Source: an uncultured Clostridia bacterium
Lineage (GTDB): Bacteria; Bacillota; Clostridia; Oscillospirales; Ruminococcaceae
Reading direction: 5' to 3'
Assembly: GCA_945829235.1 (NCBI GenBank)
Contig: CALZUA010000002.1
Location: forward strand, 1-58,649
Length of the DNA: 58,649 nucleotides
Positions 1 to 8,514 of this stretch are shown here, one piece after another. Made by a program: the position numbers and the translations under genes. A model generated the notes under the pieces. That model was given only the letters and a program-made list of their open reading frames with translations. It made no database searches and was not told the origin of the DNA. The stretch's first letter is position 1. Every line of letters begins with the position of its first letter.

Positions 1-3000
1 TTCCCATTTATCGAGCAGATTACTAATAGAACAGACGACCAGAGAATTTCTTCTTTGGTCGTTTCTAATATTCGCATAGCTAACGAGTTTATTACGGTAT
101 AGGGAAATAAAGCCATTTGTCGAATTATCGGTTGTCCCTTGTTCCGTTCGGTGTGTTCAACATCAGACGGCTTCCACGGGATATCCAAATGATGTAGTGC
201 GGCGAGTTTCGTCTGAATGTTCGCGCCCGTTCCGAGCTTGCTTGTGCTTGCCAGAACGATACGCTTTTGTCCCGAACGCAGCTGCGCGAACATCTCGTTT
301 CGCTGCTTTTGGTCTTTAGCGTCACCCGCTGTACAAATTTCGCTTGCAGGAATTCCGCGCCGAACCAACTCCTCTTTGATGTAATCGTACACGGAAAATC
401 TGCCGTCATCGGAGTTTACCGCTATGTCGCAGAAAATCGCTTGAACGCCTTTCTGCTCGGCAGTATTTTGGTAAATCTCCATCACCTTGTCGATACAGAG
501 GTTCACCTTGCTGTCGGGTGTGTTTTCGATTTCGGGGTTAATTGCACGCGCGTCCAGACCGAGCAGACGCGCTTCGTGTGTTACTTTGAGCATATTGTCC
601 ACTGTAGGGTCAACCGTTCCGTTGTGAATTGCCTCGGAACGCTTTGCAAGAACCTGCATATACGCCTGTTGGAACTCGTTAGGTTTTGCCACTATAGTTT
701 GCGGCTTGCCACCCTCAAGCTCGGGAACAGGCAAATTCAGCATATCCGCTGTCCTGATGTCTGCAAACTCTTTGTACATCTGCATTAACTCCGGCAAGTT
801 TGTGAACTTGGCAAAGCGCTTTTTTGTGCGGAAACCATCGCCTGCGGGTTTAAGCTCGAGCTGGGACACAACCTCGCCGAAATTTGACGCCCAATCATCA
901 AAATTCTGCAATCCTGCGGCGGAGAGTAGGTCGGGACGGAGATAACGCTGCATTGTGTAAAGCTCGGTCATACTGTTCGTTACGGGCGTTCCTGTCGCGA
1001 AAAGTATGTTTTTCTCTCCGTATGTTTCGTTAAGATACTGCGTTTTCATCAAAATATCCTCGGATTTCTGCGCGGCGGTTGTCTGAACGCCCGAAACGTT
1101 GTTCATCTTCGATACAACCAAGCCGTTTTTGTAATTGTGCGCCTCATCGACAACCAAGCTGTCAAAGCCAAGCTGCTCGAACGTGAGGGAAGTGTCCTTT
1201 GTTTTCGCTGTATCGAGCAGCTTTTCGATTTTCGCCTTAATGCGCTTTTGTTCGCGCTGTAAGTCTTTTATGCTCGCTCTGTCGGTATATTGATTAAGCT
1301 CATTCAGTCCCGTTTGAATGCTGTCAAGCTCTTTTTGGAGGAACTGCTGCCGGTACTCAACCGACATAGGTATTTTCTCGAACTGTTCGTAGCTCATCAC
1401 GACCGCTGCATAGTCGCCCGTGCAGCAGCGCCCGATGAACTTCTGTCTGTTGTCCTTTGAGAAGTCTTTGTCGCCTGCAACCAAGATTTTAGCCTGCGGG
1501 TAGAGCCGCAGCCACTCGTTTGCCGTCTGACCGACAAGCGCCTTTGGAACGACCACGCAAGCCTTGTTTATCAGCCCAAGACGTTTCTTTTCCATTGTCG
1601 CGGCAATCATCTCAAACGATTTTCCCGCGCCTACGCAGTGCGCAAGCAGCGTGTTGCCGCCGAATTTCGAGCGCATAACCGCGTCAAGCTGATGTGGTTT
1701 AAGCTGAATAGACGGCGACATTCCGGGGAATGTTTGGTGCGAACCGTCATAATGCCGTCCGACAATGCTGTTAAACAGCTCGTTGTAGCGCGTGACGTAC
1801 TTTTCGCGGCGCTTGGGTTCGTTCCAAACCCATTTTGAGAACGCCTCGTTCATTTGCCGCGCTTTTTCGGCGGCAAGCTGCGTTTGCTTCTGATTTACCA
1901 CATATTTGTAATTTCCATCGTCCAATTTCACGCAATCTTTGATTGTTATATCGCGGTGATTGAGCAGATTTTCAAATATGTGATACGCGCTCATACGTTC
2001 CGTGCCGAATGTATTTATCGCGGCAACGCTTCGGTCGCCTGTTTTGTTTTCGAGCTTGTACTCTCCCGCATAGGTTCTCCGTAGTGAAATGAATGGGACA
2101 TCTCGTCCGAGGTACTCTTTGAGGAATTTTTCGTAGTCCTTTACGTCTATCCAAGACGCGCCGAGGTGCGCTGTTATATCTCCCGCATTTATTGTCGGGG
2201 GCAGGACAGAGGTGAGCACCGAAACGTTCCTTGCGAACAACTCGGGGTTTTCCTTTGCGGCAGCTTCGGCTGTTCGGAGCTTAACGCGGACGTTGCCCGA
2301 GAGGTACTCGGACGTTTCCTCATAGCCCTCGAACGGCTCGTCTGCGTTGTATTTTTCGGGGTTAAGGTAAATCATTTCGCTTTGCACAAGCTCGTTCGTC
2401 ACATTTTCGGGCGTTTTCCCGCAAAGCTCCGAGATATACTCGATGTCCACGCGCCCTTTCATATCAATCGAAACCTGTAGAGCCTCCTGCGGAGTTTCAA
2501 CGTGCGAGATTTCGGCTGTTGGCTTGATTGTGCGCTGCGAGAAAATATCCGATTTTTCGACTGTTTTCTTCTCCGCATTAACGATTTCGAGCGAACAGAG
2601 CGTGTTATAATCGTCATCGTTGCCGAAAACGCTCGTGTTCTGTCTGTCGTTAATGCTGCCAAAATTCTTTGTAAAGCTGTCGTATTGCTCGTTCAGCTTG
2701 TTCTGAAGAACGTGTAGCTCATCGTCAGTGCAGTTTTGCGACTGCGCGTCAATCAGCTCACGCATTGTCAGCCGCAGTTCGTGCAGCCCTTTCATACGTT
2801 CGAGGTCTTTGCCGGTTTGCTTAACCTCGGTCATTATGTTGTTCTCGCGGAAGTACATTTTGCCGTCAATGAGAGTGTGCGTGAAGTTCCGCACGTCTGC
2901 TGTTGCGGGAATAACGCCGCGCTCTTTTTCCTGTCGTTCGGCACGCTTTTGAACGGCAATGTTCGCGCGGAGCTTTGAAACGGCTCGGTCGAGCTGTTCG

Positions 3001-6000
3001 GAGAGCTTTTCGCCCTCGATGGGCGAACAGGTGACCTCTTGACCGAACGCGCCCGAGGTGTATTCGAGCTTTCCGAGAACCATATCGGGATTGTCGATGA
3101 AATACTGATTTACGGTTATTCCATCGGGATTTTTCGCGGTAAAGCACCAATCGGGGCTTTCGACCGCCATTCTCTCGCGCTTTTGCAGGAAGATAATGTC
3201 CGAGGTAACCTCGGTGTTCGCGCCCTTGAAAGCGTTGTTCGGCAGACGTATTGCGCCGACTAAATCTGCACGTTTCGCGAGATATTCACGCACTTTCGGG
3301 TTTGCTTTATCGAGCGTGCCTTTTGACGTGATGAACGCAACCACGCCGCCCGGGGCTATCTTGTCGAGCGTTTTCGCGAAAAAGTAGTCGTGAACGAGGA
3401 AATGCTCCTTGTCGTAACGCTTGTCGGCTATTCCGTAGTTTCCGAACGGAACGTTGCCGATTGCTGCGTCAAAAAAGTTGTCGGGGAAGTCCGCTTTTTC
3501 AAAGCCTTGAATACGAACGTCTGCTTGCGGGTAGAGCTGCTTTGCGATACGTCCCGTAATGCTGTCCAACTCCACTCCGTAGAGCTTGCTGTTCTGCATT
3601 TTTTCGGGAATACAGCCGAAGAAATTTCCCACGCCCATCGCCGGTTCGAGCACGTTGCCCTCTTTAAAGCCGAAGCTGTCGAGCGCCTTGTACATCGCGC
3701 CGATAATCTCGGGCGAGGTGTAGTGAGCGTTCAAGGTACTTTCTGCCGCCGCCTTGTACTCATCGTCCGTGAGCAACTCGCGAAGTTGTTTGTATTCCTT
3801 ACTCCACTGCTCGTTTTCCGCGTCAAATGCCTGCGGCATACCGCCCCAACCGACATATTTCGCAAGGATTTGTTGTTCATCGGGTGTTGCAAGGCGGTTT
3901 TCCTGCTCGATTTTTTTCAGCGTTTCAATCGCCACGATGTTATTCTGGAATTTGGTTTTCAGTCCACCCGCGCCGATTTCGGTTTCCTCGGTTATGCGGA
4001 AATTGTGCTTTTCCTGCTCGGCGGGAATTGTGCTATATGTAGCACGTTTTTCTTGTGCCTCGCGTTCGATTTCGGCAACAAGCTCCTTTTGCTGTTGTGT
4101 GAGGAATGTGTTGCTTGAATTGACAAGCGAAATATCGTCCATAATAGCCGAAATCGTGCCGTACTCCGCGCCAAGCATCGGAAGGTAGTTATATTCTTTA
4201 TTGCCGAAATGCAAAGTGACCGCAATGGTATCAACGTTCATTGCATTGTTTTCATCGGCGGTGTAGAGCTTATCGGCGTTCGCATAGGCTTCGTTAAATT
4301 CGGGAATGGAGTAATGCCTGTCGCTGTCAAGCCCGATTGCAGCGAAATCAACATTGCTGAACGGTGAAACCGTAACATAAGGTGCTTCTTCCGCAGCCTT
4401 TGCCTTTTCCTCTTGCTCTCTGTATTGCCTGTCAAGCTCCTCGTGCCTGTCAAATTCCTGTCGTGCGGCGGTTATAAGAGCTTCTCCGAGAGTTTCCCAA
4501 GAGTGAGTTATCTCAAAACCGCCTTTGGTGCGGAAAGTTATTCCGCTGTCGGTTCTCTCCGATGAAATATCTACTCTGCCAATGCCATAAGTCGGCGGAA
4601 CTTCATAAAATGAGATGTGGTTTATATAGCCGTAGATTTTCTGCGCAAGCTCCGCGCTGATATTTTCGCCGTTGTGGTAACGTGCGGCAAGGCTTTCAAG
4701 CTCGTCTGCGTGCAGTCCTGCGCCGATATACCAATCATCTTTGCCGTTGTATTTCGGCGCATTGTCGTAATCGAACAGCTTATCGCCCAAATCGTCCATT
4801 TCATCGCTTGCAAGCTGATTTTCCGCTATCAAACCGATATTGTCCGTCAGCGTTCTTCTAGCCTTGCGTTCTTCGCGGTCGAGCGTAAAGTCGGGTACTT
4901 CGGTAAATCCCACTCTGTCAACGAAATTTACGGTTGTTGCACCGTTTTTTCGCATTACAACAATATCCCCGACTGAAAGAGAATGCCCGTAGAAATCTTT
5001 CGGGTGATTGACATTAAACCGTTCGTAAATATCTTCGAGAGTTTCGTTCGGCTTGAGTCTGCCGCGATAAACTCTGTTGTAATTCTCACGGTCGATATAC
5101 AAACCGTGTTTTTTGAGGTAATCGCTGTCGGAAAAGCGGTAGTCACGCAAACTGTCGTTGTCTTTGAGCTGAAATATCGCATAAATCGGCTCGGGGAGTG
5201 CATAGAACTTGTCAAGGTAATCAGGCTCACGGTTTGAAAAATCCTCTTTGCCGGACATAAATTCCGCGAGAGCATCGTCAAAGCCGTCCATATCTCTGTC
5301 AACGGTAGTCTGCTTGCAGGTCGCCAAAAGATAGTCAAGCGGGTCGTCTTTTGTCATAGCCTCGAAAATCTCGTCATAATCCATATAGGTGTAAACAAGT
5401 TGACCGCCTGCGGAGCTGTCGGGATTGTAATATACCCACTTCACTTGCTCGGCTTCGGGATTTACATAGAATTTGTCAAGGTCGGTGGGTATTTCGTCCG
5501 AATGTTCTTCGAGCGTTCTTTCCTCGCGAATTTCATAATACAACGAATTTGAAACTAATTCGCTGATTGAATTAAGATAATCGCGGTTGTTCCGCATTTC
5601 GTCAAAAGCGTGGTCGCTGCTGCTCTGAAGAGCAACGGCGGCTCTGTTTGCGAAAAATTCGCGGAATTCCTCGGTGTTTTGCGAAGCAGCCGCCTTTTCA
5701 AGCTCATCGGAATATTTAAGCATAAAATCGTGAAGATTATGTGCGTCCGCAACAATTCTGCTGTCCTCAATGCTCATACTTCCGTCATAGACGTAAGGAT
5801 TTTCGTCCATATCGTTGTCAAAGTAGCGTTCTGAAAAGGGAATACCCATTTCCGCTGCTTTCTGCCGCGTCTGCTCGAGGTTGGTGAGATTTTTGTCAAC
5901 ACGTTCGGTTACTTCGGAGATTATTCGCGCTCTAAACTCGCTGTTCTGATGAAACTCGTTATAAAGCGCAGCTGTTTCAGCAACAGAAAGCTCTGATTGT

Positions 6001-8399
6001 TCTTTTTCCGTCACAAGCTGCGTGAAGTAGTCGTTTAACGCTTTTTCCGCTTCGAGCGCAAATTCCTGCTTGTCGGAGTTTTCGTGCGCGTTTCTCACCG
6101 TGTTGTCTTCGTAAAGTGCGCTGCTTGCAATATCGATAAATTCATCGGCAGCGCGGTTCTTCTCGGTTTCGGCAGCCGTTTTCAGAACCTCGGCAGCACC
6201 TTGATATTTGCTGTACTGCGAAAGAAAATCTATCACGCCGCCGTAACCGTCGCCGATGTCCTGCCTTTCGGAAATGCTGTTGCCGTTGGGAAGATTTACC
6301 GTAAACTTGGTTTTTGCGTAGCCGAGATGAACTCGCTCGATTTCGCCGTTTTTGTACGCCTCATAAACCTTGTTGAAATCGTTGCCGTACTTGTCGATTT
6401 CCTGCTGACGTTTTTCAATCCAATCGCTGTCAGCGCGTTTCATCAGCGTATCGAACTCGAGGACGGAGTAGGTTTTGCCCTCCTCAAACACCGCGCTCTC
6501 GCTCCATTCACAAGTGATTGTCGGCACGGAATTTGTGCTATATGTAGCACGATTATCCGAAATGCTGTCCAATGTAATCTGTTCGGAATTTTCTTGGCTG
6601 TCCTCCAAAATTTTTTCTTCAGACCCCTTGACAATATTGCGGCTTTTGTGTATAATAGTATTAAAGCCAAGTTTGTTTACGCCCTTGGGGAATTGTAGCC
6701 CAAGCACACGGAACATTTCTTGGCTTTTCTCTTTGTCACAATACAGTACGTTGTTCAACTCTATATTTCTTGTAATAAACTTGGAAAAGTTTTCTCTTCC
6801 ATATACACTTGTAATAAAGTTTGAATCAACAACATCGAGATTGTACTTGCCATTTCCATTTGGCTTAACTGTTACAACAAGCGGACAGTTTTCTTTATCA
6901 ACTTGAGATAGGACAAGGAGAATGCTGTCTTTTCTTGAGGTTGAATCCAATATCATTACTGGACTTTCGATAAAAGACGGTAGACTTTTGATTTGTTCTA
7001 TATCAAGCCCGTGGGTATGTTCTATCAAATTTTTTGTCTTAATCGCCTTTTTAAGATGATATTGTGAATACAGCATAGGCAGCTGCTCACACCCAACATC
7101 AATCAAAATCTGTGGAGTATCGCAAACTTTTAAGTCGTTGTAACGGCTTGCAGTACCGTTCAGAACCTCGTCCACCTGTTCCGCAAAACTTTTTTCGGAA
7201 ATAAAATCGGCAGGAGCTTCATCAGCTTCTGCCGTTTGATTTATCCTCTCTGTTGGAGAACCAACTCCGTCATCACGATGTGGTCTACTTCCAACCGTTT
7301 CATCTTCTCCCACTTCTCGATTTCCACGAACGTTGTCGGACGGGGATTGTTCTTCGCGTACTCCTGTTCCAAATTCCACGCCATTTCCTCGGCTTCCTTG
7401 TCTATCTGCCGCGGTATCAGCTCCCACAACATTCTGCCCCTCAAGCCCGGAATGTCCAGCGGGTAATTCTGCTCCATAAACCTCTGCCACGCTCTCCCGT
7501 AATAACCTATCGGCTTGCTCATCAGCTCCTGCTCCTCGTCCGTCAGACCGAGCGAGAGCTCCTCCAGATACACGAACGTCTTCGGGTCGAGGCGATACGT
7601 CCGTCCGTTCTCCGTCTTGACTTCGGGATAAAACTTCTTGTCCTCTTCGCACCAAATCTGCTTGATTTCCTCTTTCATACAAAGACCTCCTTTGAATTTC
7701 GTTTATATTCTTTTCCATCGAAAGCAGAACCGCTTTCGCGTTTTTCTGAACGTATTCGAGCAGCTTTTCCATTTCTGCCTTATTGTGCAGCATATCGAGC
7801 GCCGATAAATCGAGCGCGTCTGCACTTTTGTACTTGAAGCTGCTCTGATAACCGCAGCGCGCCGCGACAACCGCCCTTACCATCGAGCTTGCGGATTTGA
7901 CAAAGCTGTTTCTTTCCGCAGCGGGAATTTGAAGCGTACCGGCAATTTCGGGAAATCCCGCGCGGGTTTGACGGTCGGAGAGAACGTCAACGCAGTTTGT
8001 TATGCTGTTGAAGTCATATCCTTCCTGTGCCGAAAGCGCTTTTGTAAGCTCACTTGCCGTGTTTTTGTCCAAGCGCCAGCGGGATTTGATTTCCTTGCCG
8101 ACTGTTTGAGAAATGTCGAAATAATGCTTCAGATTGCCGTTTTCAAATGCCGCGATTGATTTCTGTTCTCGGGTAACCTGTCTGCCGAGTTTTTTCCACG
8201 TTTCATAGTCCGTCACCATATCGGCATTCGGATTTGCGTGAAAAATCATCATCGCGTGGTCGGACGGGAGCTTGTAGTGCTTGCCCGAAAAAGAAAGAAA
8301 ATCCTTGAACGCGCTGCGGTCGGTAAAGAGCTTATCGGTGATATCCTCATACTGCTCACGAACCTCGCGCTCTCTTTCTGTTTTTCCGATTTGAGCCAT
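1..8399 (-). CDS. Giant polyvalent protein: ArdC-like, PBECR3-like nuclease, YodL, N6-methylase, SNF2 helicase (C-terminus cut off)
   Basis: One reading frame stays open from the ATG at 8399 (AGGAGGAAG ribosome site just upstream) to base 1, at least 2,799 residues. Seen in order: an ArdC-like N-terminus (about 1-235); a charged low-complexity linker (240-386) that overlaps another gene in a different frame; a PBECR3-like domain (about 390-593) ending FRVLGLQFPKGV..IIHKSRNIV; LPD-like segments; a YodL domain (about 1060-1165); an N6-adenine methylase (GWGGMPQ near 1516, LEPAMGVGNFFG near 1583, NVPFG near 1653); and an SNF2 helicase (CVGAGKS near 2253, DEAH near 2420). Such polyvalent proteins are thought to enter the recipient with the transferred DNA and protect it from restriction. 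The last 50 or so residues leave the family pattern: the expected helicase motif VI is not found after PWKPSDVE. Confidence 0.88.
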   Translation of the reverse strand, partial: MAQIGKTEREREVREQYEDITDKLFTDRSAFKDFLSFSGKHYKLPSDHAMMIFHANPNADMVTDYETWKKLGRQVTREQKSIAAFENGNLKHYFDISQTVGKEIKSRWRLDKNTASELTKALSAQEGYDFNSITNCVDVLSDRQTRAGFPEIAGTLQIPAAERNSFVKSASSMVRAVVAARCGYQSSFKYKSADALDLSALDMLHNKAEMEKLLEYVQKNAKAVLLSMEKNINEIQRRSLYERGNQADLVRRGQEVLSRSQDGERTDVSPRPEDVRVSGGALARSDGRGAGADEQADRLLRESVAEVYGAELPAGHSGLEGQNVVGADTAADRQGSRGNGVEFGTGVREEQSPSDNVRGNREVGEDETVGSRPHRDDGVGSPTERINQTAEADEAPADFISEKSFAEQVDEVLNGTASRYNDLKVCDTPQILIDVGCEQLPMLYSQYHLKKAIKTKNLIEHTHGLDIEQIKSLPSFIESPVMILDSTSRKDSILLVLSQVDKENCPLVVTVKPNGNGKYNLDVVDSNFITSVYGRENFSKFITRNIELNNVLYCDKEKSQEMFRVLGLQFPKGVNKLGFNTIIHKSRNIVKGSEEKILEDSQENSEQITLDSISDNRATYSTNSVPTITCEWSESAVFEEGKTYSVLEFDTLMKRADSDWIEKRQQEIDKYGNDFNKVYEAYKNGEIERVHLGYAKTKFTVNLPNGNSISERQDIGDGYGGVIDFLSQYSKYQGAAEVLKTAAETEKNRAADEFIDIASSALYEDNTVRNAHENSDKQEFALEAEKALNDYFTQLVTEKEQSELSVAETAALYNEFHQNSEFRARIISEVTERVDKNLTNLEQTRQKAAEMGIPFSERYFDNDMDENPYVYDGSMSIEDSRIVADAHNLHDFMLKYSDELEKAAASQNTEEFREFFANRAAVALQSSSDHAFDEMRNNRDYLNSISELVSNSLYYEIREERTLEEHSDEIPTDLDKFYVNPEAEQVKWVYYNPDSSAGGQLVYTYMDYDEIFEAMTKDDPLDYLLATCKQTTVDRDMDGFDDALAEFMSGKEDFSNREPDYLDKFYALPEPIYAIFQLKDNDSLRDYRFSDSDYLKKHGLYIDRENYNRVYRGRLKPNETLEDIYERFNVNHPKDFYGHSLSVGDIVVMRKNGATTVNFVDRVGFTEVPDFTLDREERKARRTLTDNIGLIAENQLASDEMDDLGDKLFDYDNAPKYNGKDDWYIGAGLHADELESLAARYHNGENISAELAQKIYGYINHISFYEVPPTYGIGRVDISSERTDSGITFRTKGGFEITHSWETLGEALITAARQEFDRHEELDRQYREQEEKAKAAEEAPYVTVSPFSNVDFAAIGLDSDRHYSIPEFNEAYANADKLYTADENNAMNVDTIAVTLHFGNKEYNYLPMLGAEYGTISAIMDDISLVNSSNTFLTQQQKELVAEIEREAQEKRATYSTIPAEQEKHNFRITEETEIGAGGLKTKFQNNIVAIETLKKIEQENRLATPDEQQILAKYVGWGGMPQAFDAENEQWSKEYKQLRELLTDDEYKAAAESTLNAHYTSPEIIGAMYKALDSFGFKEGNVLEPAMGVGNFFGCIPEKMQNSKLYGVELDSITGRIAKQLYPQADVRIQGFEKADFPDNFFDAAIGNVPFGNYGIADKRYDKEHFLVHDYFFAKTLDKIAPGGVVAFITSKGTLDKANPKVREYLAKRADLVGAIRLPNNAFKGANTEVTSDIIFLQKRERMAVESPDWCFTAKNPDGITVNQYFIDNPDMVLGKLEYTSGAFGQEVTCSPIEGEKLSEQLDRAVSKLRANIAVQKRAERQEKERGVIPATADVRNFTHTLIDGKMYFRENNIMTEVKQTGKDLERMKGLHELRLTMRELIDAQSQNCTDDELHVLQNKLNEQYDSFTKNFGSINDRQNTSVFGNDDDYNTLCSLEIVNAEKKTVEKSDIFSQRTIKPTAEISHVETPQEALQVSIDMKGRVDIEYISELCGKTPENVTNELVQSEMIYLNPEKYNADEPFEGYEETSEYLSGNVRVKLRTAEAAAKENPELFARNVSVLTSVLPPTINAGDITAHLGASWIDVKDYEKFLKEYLGRDVPFISLRRTYAGEYKLENKTGDRSVAAINTFGTERMSAYHIFENLLNHRDITIKDCVKLDDGNYKYVVNQKQTQLAAEKARQMNEAFSKWVWNEPKRREKYVTRYNELFNSIVGRHYDGSHQTFPGMSPSIQLKPHQLDAVMRSKFGGNTLLAHCVGAGKSFEMIAATMEKKRLGLINKACVVVPKALVGQTANEWLRLYPQAKILVAGDKDFSKDNRQKFIGRCCTGDYAAVVMSYEQFEKIPMSVEYRQQFLQKELDSIQTGLNELNQYTDRASIKDLQREQKRIKAKIEKLLDTAKTKDTSLTFEQLGFDSLVVDEAHNYKNGLVVSKMNNVSGVQTTAAQKSEDILMKTQYLNETYGEKNILFATGTPVTNSMTELYTMQRYLRPDLLSAAGLQNFDDWASNFGEVVSQLELKPAGDGFRTKKRFAKFTNLPELMQMYKEFADIRTADMLNLPVPELEGGKPQTIVAKPNEFQQAYMQVLAKRSEAIHNGTVDPTVDNMLKVTHEARLLGLDARAINPEIENTPDSKVNLCIDKVMEIYQNTAEQKGVQAIFCDIAVNSDDGRFSVYDYIKEELVRRGIPASEICTAGDAKDQKQRNEMFAQLRSGQKRIVLASTSKLGTGANIQTKLAALHHLDIPWKPSDVEHTERNKGQPIIRQMALFPYTVINSLAMRILETTKEEILWSSVLLVICSING
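4030..4045 (-). repeat. ICE stem-loop GTGCTA-N4-TAGCAC, in-frame copy 1
   Basis: Copy of the dispersed ICE stem-loop, here inside the polyvalent gene. On the coding strand it adds the residues RATYST without breaking the frame. Confidence 0.8.
6535..6550 (-). repeat. ICE stem-loop GTGCTA-N4-TAGCAC, in-frame copy 2
   Basis: Second in-frame copy in the polyvalent gene, 26 codons after the PBECR3-like domain. It again encodes RATYST. Confidence 0.8.
6628..6730 (+). ncRNA. Antisense promoter plus structured RNA unit inside the nuclease domain
   Basis: On the strand opposite the polyvalent gene, TTGACA (6628-6633) and TATAAT (6651-6656) are exactly 17 bases apart. The sequence just downstream can form an outer stem AAGCCAAG/CTTGGCTT and an inner perfect stem CTTGGG/CCCAAG closing the loop GAATTGTAG, then a pyrimidine-rich TTTTCTCTTT tail. 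It is homologous to the six free-standing units at 35487-36171. On the coding strand the same bases encode the last residues of the PBECR3-like domain. Transcription is inferred from the promoter only. Confidence 0.55.
7241..7678 (-). CDS. TnpV-like protein nested out of frame in the polyvalent gene
   Basis: A 145-residue protein starts at 7678 behind a near-perfect ribosome site (AAAGGAGGT, 6 bases before ATG). It resembles the transposon-encoded TnpV family (core IGYYGRAW, then a charged helical region ending in a conserved ELVLQ-type tail). It lies wholly inside the polyvalent gene in another frame, over that protein's low-complexity linker. A free copy at 36189-36626 differs at 26 of 145 residues while many codons differ silently, so this frame looks selected; in the free copy the linker frame is closed by a stop. 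The role of TnpV is unknown. In both loci the next sequence downstream is PBECR3-related. Confidence 0.65.
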   Translation of the reverse strand: MKEEIKQIWCEEDKKFYPEVKTENGRTYRLDPKTFVYLEELSLGLTDEEQELMSKPIGYYGRAWQRFMEQNYPLDIPGLRGRMLWELIPRQIDKEAEEMAWNLEQEYAKNNPRPTTFVEIEKWEKMKRLEVDHIVMTELVLQQRG

Positions 8400-8417
8400 T
8401 TCTTCCTCCTAAAATAC

Positions 8418-8446
8418 ATTTTAGCACATTAATGCGTAAAAGTCAA
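8418..8446 (-). promoter_or_regulatory. Promoter of the polyvalent gene
   Basis: Read on the minus strand: TTGACT, 17-base spacer, TAAAAT, about 20 bases before the ATG at 8399. The spacer resembles those of promoters at 36692-36720 and 38127-38156 (shared TTAATGT(G/A) block next to the -10). Confidence 0.6.
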
Positions 8447-8514
8447 TACCTTATTATAAAAAATTAAAAAAATGCGGTCAAATGCAATTTCTTACACTTG
8501 ACCGCAGCGGGTGA

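Noticed and set aside
1-160. Group II intron end at the left edge
   Set aside because: No recognisable intron 5' consensus or domain V could be seen in the few bases available; left as an open question in the findings.
267-788. Plus-strand open frames opposite the polyvalent gene and other ICE genes
   Set aside because: They mirror the minus-strand genes, have no ribosome sites and give cysteine/arginine-rich or low-complexity products.
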